Program-made: the position numbers and the translations under genes
The notes under the pieces: generated by a model
Seen by the model: only the letters and a program-made list of their open reading frames with translations
The model's database searches: none
What the model was told of the DNA's origin: nothing
Shown here: positions 12,096-22,825 of the stretch, one piece after another
How the letters are laid out: every line of letters starts with the position of its first letter
How positions within the stretch are numbered: the first letter of the stretch is position 1
Origin: Apodospora peruviana
Lineage: Eukaryota > Ascomycota > Sordariomycetes > Sordariales > Lasiosphaeriaceae
Assembly: GCA_033439685.1 (NCBI GenBank)
Contig: JAUEDM010000008.1
Location: 930,001-994,000 of the forward strand
DNA: 64,000 bases
Reading direction: 5' to 3'

Positions 12096-12423
12096 CTAAT
12101 GGTCAACCGGCTTGGACCCATCAAAGCGGATGAAGCCCGGCGATCTATGATCAATGGGCTTCGTCCCACCAAAGCGGACGAATCTTCTTTCGACAATGTC
12201 GCCTAGTTCCATCAGCTTAGGTCACAATGGACAGGTAAAGGGTGAGTTAGGTAGGTAGGTAATATGTGTATGCATGTGGGTGTTTCATGGTGTCAAAGTG
12301 TTCAAGTTGTTGATGATGGTTCGCAAACTTACCATTCTGCGAGAGAGGAGCAGCACACACGACGAGAGCTACGGCCGCGGCAGTAGCGCAGAGGAGGAGG
12401 ATGGCGCGTGAAATAAAAGCCAT
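12096..12423 (-). CDS. Small secreted peptide precursor with two 16-residue repeats
   Basis: No known family recognised. Exon 1 is 12423..12333 (91 bp) and exon 2 is 12202..12096 (107 bp). The 130-bp intron starts GTAAGT and ends ACTAG, with a consensus branch site CTGAT eight bases before the acceptor. The joined frame gives 65 residues. Residues 1-24 are a strong signal peptide (MAFISRAILLLCAT, then a long Ala/Val/Leu core) with a likely cut after VCA. A dibasic site, VERR (residues 34-37), is followed directly by FVRFGGTKPIDHRSPG and then FIRFDGSKPVDH, which ends at the stop. The two copies are a 48-bp imperfect direct repeat in DNA. Their differences are synonymous or conservative in this frame only (V/I, T/S, I/V, with one G/D), which is good evidence for coding. 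Inferred: secretion, and Kex2-type cleavage after RR to release a basic, cysteine-free peptide. No RiPP-modifying neighbour (UstYa, peptidase) is seen. A TATAAG sits near 12640-12635 on this strand. Confidence 0.62.
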
Positions 12424-14206
12424 TGTAGAGGAGTTTGATGGTGGTGACTCGGACGGGTAGTGGGAGAATTCTTTCGATAAAGGGATGGGAGGGAAAGTTG
12501 TCAAGACTCAAGAGTGTTGAACCTGTCGTGGATGGTTGTGTAAGTCTAGTTTTGGTAGGAAACAGTAGGTTGAAGATAATGGTAAACTGCTCATAGTCGT
12601 CAGTTCGGGTGTGGCAGGGACGGACAGATGACATCTTATACTTATTCACTTTCGCATGACAGAGGTTAATTAGGGTCTCTCGGTTCTTTCATTCGGATTC
12701 CAAAGTCTCCAGAGGGTTTGCTCGGTACTCAATCTCCAGTAGCCATGATGGTTGCAGCCCTGAACAACTGGGGGCCGCTCATGAGAGCTCATACCCTGAA
12801 ACACATAAAGTTTGTGATGGGATCTTCATGGCCCATTATCGAGCAGGCACCAGGCAGGAATAGCCGCGTAGGAAGTCTTCCTTGTTGCCATTAACGACTA
12901 TTCTAGACCTAAATATACCATTGGGGGCGCTTGAATTGTGCGTGATAAGGGGCCACTGCTGGTTGATACTAACATTTCTTTTTAGTACCTAACTGGTGTA
13001 AAAGCCCAAGCGATGTTTCCACTGATTGGACGTGTCAAACACCAAGTCCAAAAGGGGCGCGGACAAGCTGCGCGGACCACGGGCCGGCCCTAGACCTACA
13101 CTATTAGACTAGATGATGGTGGTGTTCACCCAAGCGACTAGGTACCCTATGCTATCTTGTTGGCCATATCAGATTGGCATTTAAGAAGGCATGATATCGA
13201 GGCAAAGGGAAAGACCTGGAAAGAATATCATTTTCTTTTCGAAAACCATCATACCTGAAGATAACGATTCAGATGCTGTAGCTCCCCGGATAACATCAAA
13301 CTCGCACGACAATCAGATCAATATCTGGCCTCCCCGATCACTGGGAATATCAGCACCTGCTTCGGCGACGATGGCCTTAGGTATGTATTGGTAGATTCGC
13401 TCCGGCCCCGCTCGATCCTGAAACCCAAAAGCGTAGCCTGGTCGTACGGATCCTGATCAAGGCTTCTTCTCGGATTTTGCTACTTCTCTAGCCGCCTAAG
13501 GTAATAATGGCAATGTTGTACGGCCTATACATTTTATTGCCCTTGCCCCCTCGACCCAATGACTTTTGTCAAATTCCCGTTGAAACATCATCCTCGCTGG
13601 GTTGGTGTGCTACCAAGCGGTACCCATAATGAATATGAGACCATAACCGCCTGCTTTGATGGTATGGTCACACAAGATGGCGGTTCAGGTAGCACGCGTG
13701 TACGAAAGTCCGAGGTGGTCGAACCGCCGCGAGCCCGAGACCACCCCTGAGCCGAGATCCAGGCCGCGACCCGACGTTCAGGTCGCGGGGGAGTGGGTCC
13801 CGGATCGGATGTGCCCGATCCAATCACCGATATGAGTTCATCTGACTCGGTCAAGGAAGTGCGTAGGATTCCCCCGACTGTTGATTATTCATGAACTACA
13901 AGGTAGAAGGCAATTATGCCAGAATATTCTACTTGACGTATGTCGTGTCTGGTAGCGTTCGCGACACAAAAACATGAAGTGAAGTTTAGGTTGAATACCT
14001 ACCTTGGGGGTAAAAGTGTTCCACAAAAGAGCAAGGGAACGCGCCAGCGTCACGCACTGTGTCGATTTGTGACAGGGGGTTTCTCATCAGAGCCACCGAA
14101 ATCTCATCGAAACAGCAAACCAACTAAAAACATCGATGGACAAAATTCATCATATTTGACGCTACTCCGTAATACCACGCGATTTTGTTTTATTTCGTAC
14201 CTCAAA
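12424..14206. other. Divergent intergenic region between the peptide gene and the EVE-domain gene
   Basis: About 1.8 kb with no coding gene that I can support. It is AT-rich around 12640-13100. It also carries a compact GC-rich island with three inverted repeats (13714-13821), listed separately. The promoters of both divergent genes must lie here. Confidence 0.45.
13714..13821. repeat. GC-rich island with three consecutive hairpins
   Basis: Three short inverted repeats follow each other within 108 bp. GGTGGTC (13714-13720) pairs with GACCACC (13739-13745). CCGCGACC (13764-13771) pairs with GGTCGCGG (13781-13788) around a 9-nt loop. GGATCGG (13802-13808) pairs with CCGATCC (13815-13821) around a 6-nt loop. 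All stems are perfect. The GC-rich block stands out from its AT-richer surroundings. It could be a structured RNA, a mobile-element end or a regulatory structure; nothing in the sequence decides between them. Confidence 0.45.
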
Positions 14207-15470
14207 ATGCCCAAGAGGAAGTCTACGCAAGCGGAGCTGCCCGCGGCGGCTGAACCGTCGCCGTCGCGACGCCGCTCGCTGCGCTTGAGCGTGAACCAGG
14301 AACATGTCCCTGCTCCAGTCGTCGAGGAGGAGAAGGCCGCCACCGCCAACAAGAAAGCAACACCAACGGCCAAAACAAAAGAGAATGGAGTTGCAGCCAA
14401 AGTCAAGGCGCATGTGAACAACAAGAGGAAAGCTGCTGGGAAAGCGAAAGCGACACCCAAATCCAACCTCAAGGCTGTCGAGATATCGGAAGAGGTTTGT
14501 CCTCCCTTCTGGTATAGTTGTGTTCTGCTTTATACTCATACTCATAACAGAAGGAATTGGAAGCTGAAACTGCGCCTGAGAAGACCGAGGAATCTGAGCC
14601 CGAGACTGAACCAGAGGACGAACCACTAGCCAAAAAGACTCGTTCAAGCCGGCAGACCACCGCTGCTACCAAAGCTAAAGTGAAACCTGTTGGGAAGAAG
14701 CAGCAGGCTCCTCCTGCCGCAGCCGAACTTCCCAAACCAGCTGTCAATGGCAAGAAGAGCAAGAAACCAGCAGCATCAGCAGCAACGAAACAAGACGAAG
14801 CCGTCGCCGACGAGGAGCGAAATTACTGGCTCTTGAAGGCGGAGCCCGAGACCAGACTCGAGAATGGGGTAGATGTCAGGTTCTCCATCGACGATCTTGC
14901 TGCTAAGAAGGAGCCTGAGCCTTGGGATGGTATGTTTGTCTCCTCTCTTTACTCTCTGTTCCTACTTTCCGTGTCCTTTGGCGATAGATGGATCGGACTA
15001 CTGACAGATATGAAAAGGCATCCGCAATTACGTAGCCCGCAACAACCTGCGCGCCATGAAAAAGGGCGACCTCGCCTTTTTCTACCACTCCAACTGCAAG
15101 GAACCCGGGATCGTCGGCACCATGGAGATCGTGGCAGAGCACTCGCCTGATCGTGAGTTTACTTGCCCATCTATCAACACCATATAGAGGTATACTAACA
15201 ACCTGAATAGTATCCGCCCACGACCCGAAAGCTCCCTACTACGACGCCAAGTCCTCGCCCTCAGACCCCAAATGGAGCGTCGTGCACGTCGCTTTCCGCA
15301 GTAAGTTCGCCTCCCCTATCGGCCTTAAAGAACTGCGGACCATGGGAGCGCCGGGCAAGCCGCTCGAGAACATGCAAATGCTCAAGCAGTCGCGGCTCAG
15401 CGTGAGCAAGGTCAATGCGGCCGAGTGGGCGTATTTGATCAGTGTCGCCGAGGAGAGAGGGGGAGCGTAG
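14207..15470 (+). CDS. EVE-domain (thymocyte nuclear protein 1-like) nuclear protein
   Basis: EVE domains are PUA-like folds that bind modified nucleic-acid bases; the human relative is THYN1. Exons are 14207..14494, 14551..14929, 15018..15152 and 15211..15470 (353 residues); phases 0, 1 and 1 agree across the three introns. Residues 1-180 are Lys/Ala/Glu-rich and disordered, with several basic clusters (MPKRKSTQ, SRRRSLRLS, NKRKAAGKAK) that look like nuclear localisation signals. The EVE domain spans about 185-350: NYWLLKAEPETRLENG, then FSIDDLA, IRNYVARNNLRAMKKGDLAF, FYHSNCKEPGIVGTMEIV and DPKWSVVHVAF. The start was chosen at the ATG giving MPKRK; an upstream extension of the open frame has no supporting signal. 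Convergent with UTP6, stops 156 bp apart. The substrate in fungi is not established. Confidence 0.88.
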
Positions 15471-15626
15471 CAGAAAGTAATATTAGTCGGCAAGGCAGGA
15501 AGTCTGGTGTAGGATAGAACGGGCAGATTTATACCAATGTCTTTGGTAATGAGAGAAAGCAACCATTGAGCCTGGGCCAGAACTGAAACGTGAATTTGCA
15601 ACCTCTATTCTATAAAACAGGGGGTA

Positions 15627-16972
15627 TCAACTCGACGAAGTGACCGCACCAGCAGTACCAGCAACCTCCTCCAACGACATCTTCGTATGCCCCAGCACCG
15701 TCCTGATCGCCTCGTCGAGCCCCTCAACAGCAAGAATCGCCTCCACCCACGAAACGAGCTTCCGCGCCAGCGCCTTCTTGTCGTCCGTCTGGTCCAGCCC
15801 CGCCCGCAGTCTCGCGAGCGACTCGCGCAGCGCCTTGGGAAACGCAGGCGTGTTCACGTCGACCCCGATCAGCGGCTGGCGGACCAAGCAGCTGCACGTG
15901 GAAGCATGATTAGGAAAAAGCTCGGTCATGGCGCCGAGCACGTGCTGCACGATCCGGCCCTGCGATGACAACTTGGAAAAGCTCGCAAACATGTCGAAGA
16001 AGGTCTCGGCGGCCGCTGGCCCGAAAAAGCGCTGCTTCTTGGAAATATCGAATATGGCCATCGGTATCGCGCCCGTCAGCGCGGGGCTCTGCTCCATATT
16101 CTTGGTCGCCTCCTCATCGAAGATTTTGGGCGCAGGTTTCGCGCCGCCACCAATCTGGGTCTCCGAGTCTGGGTCAGGCAGGATCATCATGTCGTCGTCA
16201 TGCTGTTGGTCCTCGTCGTCGCTATCGTCGTCATCAAGGGCTATATGGTCGCCGTCTTGTATGGCTTCAGTCGCCTTGATCGCCTCCCCAGCGCTCACGC
16301 CCTTCCGCAATCCCTTGCCGGCCTTCTTGGCCTCCACCTGAGTCAACCACTCCATCTCGCACCGGGCGTACTCGACCCAGAGCGTCGCCTCGCCGGTGCA
16401 GAACCTGCAGCCGCGGAGGAAGTGACCCCGGGCGCGCTCCATGTCGCCGTTCTTAGCGGCGCGGCGGCCGGCCAGCGCCCACAGGCTGGCGTTGCTCGGG
16501 TGCAGGCGCAGCGCGCGGGTGACGATGCGGTTCCATCGCTTCGTGGCCTTCACTTGCGCGGCAAAATCGAGGTAGGCGTGCCAGAGGGGGACACAGCCGG
16601 GGTGCTTGAGGACGGCGCGCTCAAAGATGCCGAAGGTTCGGGCTTCGGAGGCGTGCGAGTTAGAGTTGTGGATGCGTAGCCGGCGGCAGCGTTTGGCGCG
16701 GAGCCGGTCGAGCGACCGCTCCCATTCGACGTACTCGAGGAACTGGGTGGGCTTGGTTCCGGGGGCGAGGATTAGGTGCTCGAAGTCGGAACGTTTGTTG
16801 ACGAGGGAGCGGATCTCGTCCTGGGAAATTTGTTGGGATTTAGTCTAGGAGGAAGGATTGAGATGAAGGAAGGGCATCATACCTTGGTGAAGATCTCCTT
16901 TTGCTCGAATTCCCACAGCTGGGGCGCTGCTCGTTCGAGGTAGAAGCGCGCTTTGTCTGAGACACCTGACAT
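15627..16972 (-). CDS. UTP6: U3 snoRNP / SSU processome protein Utp6
   Basis: Nucleolar component of the SSU processome, needed for early cleavages of pre-18S rRNA. Exon 1 is 16972..16883 (30 codons) and exon 2 is 16820..15627; the 62-bp intron begins GTATGA and ends CCAG, phase 0, for 427 residues. The conserved N terminus is MSGVSDKARFYLERAAPQLW, then EFEQKEIFTKDEIRSLV and RSDFEHLILAPGTKPTQFLE. HAT (half-a-TPR) helices follow, for example FGIFERAVLKHPGCVPLWHA and RALRLHPSNASLWALAGRR, then an acidic insert (DDDDSDDEDQQHDDD). The short exon 1 is required, because the N-terminal Utp6 motif is split across it. Convergent with the EVE-domain gene. Confidence 0.9.
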
Positions 16973-18154
16973 TGTGACGTTGCGGATTTCTGGGAATTCT
17001 CTTTAAATATCTCCGTGATGTGGTGATGTCTCGAGCCTCGAGGTTTCGGAGCTTCAGCTGTCAAAACGGAGGGGTGGGACACAGAAACTTTTTAGTGGGG
17101 CTCGTGGGCTCTCTTTGGCTCGTTGGGACGAAACTGCCCGGCAACCAAGCCAAGGCTCCAGTGGCTTGGCGCCGCTGACAGTTGCCCGCGCCTGTAAAAT
17201 TTAAGGTTTGAAACTTGGAACGACTGTAGGGTAGGTACGTACGTGAGTACGGAATATAATAGATTAAAACCCACTTAAAAAAATAGAAAAAAATCCTCCT
17301 CGAACTTGAGACCTTTAGAAATCATAAAAAGTTTGCATGTCTTTGAGTACCGTGCCCAAGGTCATGACCTAATTCACCACTGGTCATTCGTGTGTGTCCG
17401 AAGACAAAATCGGCTTCTAACATTCCTCCCTATACATCCTACAACGTAGGTGGGGCCAGCTTCTCTAAATTCTTCGGCGGCCAGTATCACGCACCGCTAT
17501 TCATCACAGAGTATACACCAGCTATCTTCTGCCCTATCCTGATTGTACCTCGGCCATCATATTACACGCACCCATCCCAAGCGATCGCCCGCATTACATC
17601 TATATACACCTCCATTCGCCGCACCGTCGGTTTGGTTGGGATCCACCATATCCAAATATCCAAATCACTGTATCCACCTAAAGTTCTCAATCAAGCCAAG
17701 GGCCCAAGGCACGTGCAAGGCTCCAGTAGCTTGGCGTTTGTTGGAGAATGGGGAAACGCGCATTGACGAGTGCGACCGCGAAGTGGGTTGATTTTTGTTG
17801 GTGATTCCATCCATGATCCATCGGCCATCCATTGGCGGATTGGCACCAAGAAGGACCCCCCCTCACATCAGCAAACCAAGCAAATGTCTTACAGCTTTAA
17901 ATAACCGATCGGTCCAACCACCACCAGAAGCTCTTCCGACACGGTCTTTTCCTCCCTTCCCTTGTGTTTACTAGCTGTACGGATATTGTGCCTGGCAATC
18001 GGCTTGACAAAAAGCTGGTTGCTTAGCATGAATCGGCGCAACTGAGCTAGCCTTTGGAGACGCTGCGATTTCGAAATCCCGGAGCTTCCGTCGCATCCGC
18101 GAACCTCGGACTTCGACAACCCCGAACGAACGAAAACACACAAAAAATCACAAG
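16973..18154. promoter_or_regulatory. Divergent intergenic region UTP6 / CWH43
   Basis: About 1.2 kb between two divergent genes. It contains two near-identical copies of CAAGGCTCCAGTRGCTTGG (17151-17169 and 17716-17734). Their ends, CAAG and CTTGG, are partly complementary, so each copy is semi-palindromic. The middle (17260-17560) is AT-rich and looks non-coding. Promoters of both genes are assumed to be here. Confidence 0.45.
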
Positions 18155-21100
18155 ATGACGTCCAGGTACAAGGACAAAGATGCCGGCGTCGTGCTGGCCT
18201 TTAATGGCCAGTGGATCAGCTGGACACATACCGTCGTCGCATACAGTTAGTGATCATATCATCCGACTGGAGCTGGGATCGGAGCTCCTTGGAAATGCTG
18301 ACCAAAGAGAAAAGTGGCCTTCCTGAGCGCCCTCATCGTCGGCTCTGCGCTACACTACCACAAGATCGTCCAAAACGAGTGGTTCGGCTACCCGGACGAG
18401 TGGTTTCCCTCCGTATCGGCCACCATTGGCGATCGGTATCCGGAGCGGTCCTTCTTCATGCTCTTCATTGCCATCACGTCCGGTAACGCGCACTCTGCTC
18501 TTCTCTTGGCTTGCCGAGAATGCTAATGCTTGGCGCACACAAGGTCCGAGATTTGCCCTCGTTGGTCTATGGTATCTCTTAACAGCTAAACCCGGCCGCG
18601 TCCTTCCGAAAGCGATTGCCATCTCGGGGCTCGTTCGAACATTGACATGTGGAGGATGGACCTACATCACGTCGACCGACGACCACGACTGGCATGACAT
18701 TCTGATGATCTCGTACATTGTCTTCACCATTCCGTGGACCACCGGTTGCATTGCGCTCAGCCCCCCGAACGCAAAGGCGATCAAATACAGGAAATACCTT
18801 GCCGGAGGGTTCTTTGGCACCCTCGTGCCCCTGGTCTACTTTTTCATCCAGCACAAGGTCCACCGTGTAGCCGGAGGTAAGACACGCTAGCCACGGAACC
18901 TTGGTTGCTGTAGTGCTGACATGTTCTGCAGCATACACCATCTACGCCTTCTTCGAGTGGTCCCTCATTCTCTTCGACGTTGCGTTCGACGCGGTAACAG
19001 CTTTGGACTTCGATACGTTTGAAGTAGTGGTTAGGGATGTCAAGGGTGTCAGCAAGGGGTACGTGCAATGGCTTCCGAAGTAGCCCTGGCCGCACGCCAC
19101 CGCGGGGCGTAGGGCTGTGTACAGAAAATGTATAATGGTGTGCAATGGAATTATGAACAATCGTTCTAAACATCGTCTTCAACAGTGTCAATACCTCGTC
19201 TGTGCCCACTGCCGTACTTGAGAAGGAGTAAGCCACGCCCTGCTTCCACTATCATTATCTGTGTTTTTATCCAATGTGTTACTGACGCCTCCGGGAAACA
19301 GAAAAGAGAGAGCCACGGCTGGAGTATACTCCGTCGGGTTCAACCTAGGCGATGCTCTTGACATCGCTGCTGATGTCTATCATGGAGTGAGTGGCGTCAG
19401 CTAAGCCCCTCAGATAACATCAAGTCTAACATGAAAAGTTTGTATTTTGGTCCATTCTTACAAGCTTGGGAGTTGTTGTTTGGTGTAAGTCACCTCCTGT
19501 TCGTGGTCCGCGTTCCAACTGACAGATTTGTAGTCTTCCCACTCTGGTACATGGGCATCTCGGGCTTCGAGGCTTTCGTCATGTCGACTGTCAGCCCTCT
19601 CCTCCTCGGCATCAAGCCCCTGCGCTCTCTCGTCGTCCGGAATCAGCGCATCACACACCTCCTTTCCCTCTCCGGGCTGATTGCCTACCTGGTTACGGAC
19701 CCGGTAGTGCGACTCGCGACTGTCGGCTTTGGTGTCTGGATGGGCTGTCTTGCCTGGGCTGCTACCCTGTCGTCCGACTCGGTCCACCCGGCCAGACTGG
19801 AAGCTCGCATTCTCGCCTGGATCATCGGCTTCCTCATGTCAACGGTTGCCAAGTTTGCGTGGTACACGAACAACCCCATCTGGCCTATCATGCACGCCGA
19901 AAACGGCGGCTGGAACGGCACCGGCTTGCTCCTGGCTGTTCTTGCCGTGATTCGCTTCACCCGAAAGGCGCCGTTACAGAGCTCCAACGCTACCGAAAAG
20001 ACGAGTGGTTCTGCCGTGCTCTCCGCGTGCAGCATCGGTGGTCTTTTCTTTGCTCTCCACTCGTTGCTTTCGGATACTAGCACGATGATCCTCTGGGTAT
20101 GGGACGGATACCCGATCCGTGGACCCATTTCCAACGTCAACGGTTGGTATACCATCGCTGCCATGACCGCCGGTATCGTTCTTGGCGTCTATAAACCCGG
20201 CCTGATGATCACACGGACTGCCTATGGCGTAGGTTGCCTTGGCGCGGCGGTGCTCACTTGCTACCAACAATGGTTCGGCTACTACGGTGCCTTGGTCTTG
20301 ACGGTTTATCTGATGGCCATCTCCGTCCCCCTAATCGGAAATGCAGCCAAGAAGAGCCCTGCCATGACTTTTGGTCTCGGCTTCCTGATCTACAACTTCC
20401 TAGTGCTCTTTCACGTCTGGGTCGTGGCGTACGCCTTTGTTCCAGGTGGCCCGCTCGTCCGCGAGCACACCGACTGGATCATGATCACCATGATGCTCAT
20501 GATTGGCGCCGGTGTCTTTGATCTGATCTCACAGGATGCCAAGTCAGGCACCATCACCCGCCTTAACAAGACTGCCGCCGACCGACGACGCCCAGCCGGC
20601 CACAGAAAATACCACCTCGGCGCGCTCGGCCTCCTCAACATCTTCTTCCTCTGCGCCAACTTCCTCCGGTTACACACTACCGCCGAGTACAAGCCCTACA
20701 ACGCCGACGACCGGCTTTTCACCGCGGGCATCTGGACGATCCACTTCTCGCTCGACAACGACATGTGGTCGTCCGAGTACCGCATGCGCGACCTGATCAA
20801 GGAGATGGAGATCGACGTCATCGGTCTGCTCGAGTCCGACCTGCAGCGCATCATCATGGGCAACCGCGACACAACCCAGTTTTTGGCTGAGGATCTAGGC
20901 ATGTACGTCGACTACGGCCCGGGCCCGAACAAGCACACGTGGGGCGCCGCGCTGCTGTCCAAGTTTCCGATTCTCAACTCGACGCACCATCTCCTGCCCA
21001 GCCCCGTCGGCGAGTTGGCGCCAGCCATCCACGCCACTCTGGATGTCTACGGCGAGCTCGTCGACGTTTTTGTGTTTCATTCCGGTCAGGAAGAGGACCC

Positions 21101-21557
21101 CGAGGACCGCCGCTTACAGTCCGAGTACCTCGCCAAACTGATGGGCTCCTCCCCGCGCCCGAGTATACTCTTGTCGTACCTCGTCACCAAGCCGCTCGAG
21201 GGCAACTATAACACGTACGTGTCCGAGACGAGCGGCATGCACGACGTCGACCCGACGGACTGGGACCGCTGGTGCGAGTATATCCTGTATAAGGGGCTCA
21301 GGCGGACGGGATACGCGCGCGTGAGCAGGCATACCATTACCGACACGGAGCTGCAGGTGGCCAAGTTTGTGGTGCCTGATAGCACGAAAGAGGATACCGC
21401 CAAGACGGTTTGGGGTGCCAAGAAAGAGCAAAGAGAAAAGAATGTGACGGAGGCGGATGTGCCCGAGGGCTGGCGGTTCCCTGCCATCTTTAGGGGTGAA
21501 GGTGTGAGAGGGCATCGGTATCATGTGTTTGATGAGCCGAGGTATTATAACTATTGA
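18155..21557 (+). CDS. CWH43: Cwh43-type GPI-anchor lipid remodelling membrane protein
   Basis: In yeast, Cwh43 replaces the lipid of GPI anchors with ceramide in the ER/Golgi. Eight exons: 18155..18245, 18315..18482, 18544..18876, 18932..19058, 19186..19227, 19302..19386, 19439..19484 and 19534..21557. They give a continuous 971-residue frame with consistent phases. The N-terminal ~640 residues are polytopic: a Frag1/DRAM/Sfk1-like segment (VAYMAFLSALIVGSALHYHK, ALVGLWYLLTAKPG), then many helices (GISGFEAFVMSTVSPLLLG, FGVWMGCLAWAATLSSDSV). The C-terminal ~695-945 is the soluble endonuclease/exonuclease/phosphatase-like domain, with GIWTIHFSLDNDMWSSEYRM, DVIGLLESDLQ, WGAALLSKFPI and ETSGMHDVDPTDWDRWCEYI. 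Length fits the family. The 42-bp exon 5 is the least certain, though it fits both splice sites and phase. Divergent from UTP6. Confidence 0.9.
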
Positions 21558-22072
21558 TGTGTCTGTCTTATGACCTACCTGGCAGTGAGGATGGAAAACA
21601 GAAAAAGGAGGTAATAATTGGGTCTAGGCCAAACTCGGGGATTCGGGAGGAATTTTGCAGTTTTGATCTGCTTGGGATCATTTGGAGGAATGGCATTCAT
21701 TGGGGAGGTGTAAATTCTGCATTTCTAGGAGGGATTGATTGGAATATGATACCTGGTACAGATAATTAGTGACAGATAATTTCGGTGGTTGGTAGCTGTA
21801 GGATGTTGATGAATGGTATGACAATGAAGTTGTTGATTGTATGCTGTGTGTAACTGTAAGGGGGGTGGCATATGTGCAATATCAATATCAAAAGACTGGA
21901 GTTTGGCCAACGGAATAGTAACGTGAATAGCCGGTCTGGGTTTAAGAAATGATGTTATAGGGAAACTAAATTCGGATCGGTTAGGTATGTCCCGTCGCTC
22001 GGGAAGGAAAAGGGGGCGTAAAACCTCTCGAGGAAAATGAAGAACAGAAGGAAATAAGATGAAGATGAGGTC

Positions 22073-22079
22073 AAAAAAA
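22073..22079 (-). terminator. RNA polymerase III terminator of the 5S rRNA gene
   Basis: Seven A on the plus strand, so T7 on the 5S strand. It begins a few bases after the 3' end of the 5S gene, as expected for Pol III termination. Confidence 0.85.
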
Positions 22080-22080
22080 C

Positions 22081-22200
22081 AACATACAGCACCAGGGATT
22101 CGCTGGTCGTCACCGACCCAACTACTAGTCTGGCGATTAGTGGCTTATCTATGGGAGAGCGGACGGGATCCCGAGCTTTCCACTATCTATGGCCGTATGT
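22081..22200 (-). rRNA. 5S ribosomal RNA gene (dispersed copy)
   Basis: Full-length 120-nt 5S gene, single and embedded between protein genes, as in Neurospora where 5S genes are dispersed rather than in the rDNA array. The 5' end is ACATACGGCCATAG. Conserved internal blocks are CGGGATCCCGTCCGCTC, TAGTAGTTGGGTCGGTGAC and CAGCGAATCCCTGG, and the 3' end is GCTGTATGTT, complementary to the 5' ACATAC. The second helix pairs GATAGTGG with CCACTAATC; pairing is kept although the bases differ from the common form I know, so the copy looks functional. A T7 terminator follows. The call rests on recognition of conserved blocks and helix ends. Confidence 0.93.
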
Positions 22201-22245
22201 GCTTATCAGAGGCGGATAATGGGGTACATGTAGCCCAGGTAGGTC

Positions 22246-22269
22246 AGGTAGGTACCTACCTAGGTACCT
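22246..22269. repeat. Adjacent palindromes AGGTAGGTACCTACCT and AGGTACCT
   Basis: A perfect 16-bp palindrome (22246-22261) is followed directly by a perfect 8-bp palindrome (22262-22269). They lie 46 bp upstream of the 5S rRNA start. Related GGTAGGT strings occur elsewhere in the window (near 2575, 8150, 12250, 30113, 61890), so this may be a genome-wide motif and not a 5S control element. Confidence 0.6.
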
Positions 22270-22703
22270 AGCCGTGTCTCCGACGAAAGAGCAGGCTCAG
22301 CAGCAGCAGCAGAAGTAGCCGGACCTGATAACGAGGATTAACTCGGTCGCCTTGGATGTAGTTGTGCTATGAGAAAACACACATAGTGACTGTGGAAGAA
22401 ATTTGGTTGTTGGGTTGCGTTGTTACACTGCAACTGTTAAGGGCAGTTTTGGGTACGAATGAATGTACTATAAGTTACCTCAACATCAAAGGACCGTATA
22501 TTTATACGTTTAGGAACCTGCTGCTGGATTCGGTACAGGCGTCAAACTCTCGTAACAAACGAGGTCGAGTTTGTCTCGGTCTCCTTTAATGCGTCTTAAT
22601 AAATGCCCGAATACATGCGGTTGCAGCGATCAGCCGGGTTCGAGGTGACGGCTTTCCGAGTCTCACACGTGCTATATATGAAATGTGCCGGATACGACAT
22701 CCT

Positions 22704-22769
22704 CATGACCAAAGGCCCCTCATGACCAAAGGCCCCTCATGACCAAAGGCCCCTCATGACCAAAGGCCC
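22704..22769. repeat. 17-bp minisatellite, about four copies
   Basis: The unit CATGACCAAAGGCCCCT is repeated head to tail at 22704, 22721, 22738 and 22755; the last copy lacks two bases. The copies are identical, so the expansion is recent. It lies between the 5S gene and the kinase-like pseudogene. Confidence 0.92.
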
Positions 22770-22825
22770 AGTTTCTCGCAAGCCGCCTCGTATTCCACCT
22801 GGCCGATCCAGCGGGGGTCTGCCTG

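Noticed and set aside
12096..12423. FVRFGG resembles the C terminus of animal FMRFamide-type neuropeptides
   Set aside because: Only a few residues agree and the required amidation context is absent; chance similarity.
12096..12423. Ustiloxin-type RiPP precursor
   Set aside because: Repeats lack regular KR spacing and no UstYa-like oxidase or peptidase gene is nearby.
22704..22769. CRISPR-like array
   Set aside because: Units are contiguous with no spacers; simple minisatellite in a eukaryote.
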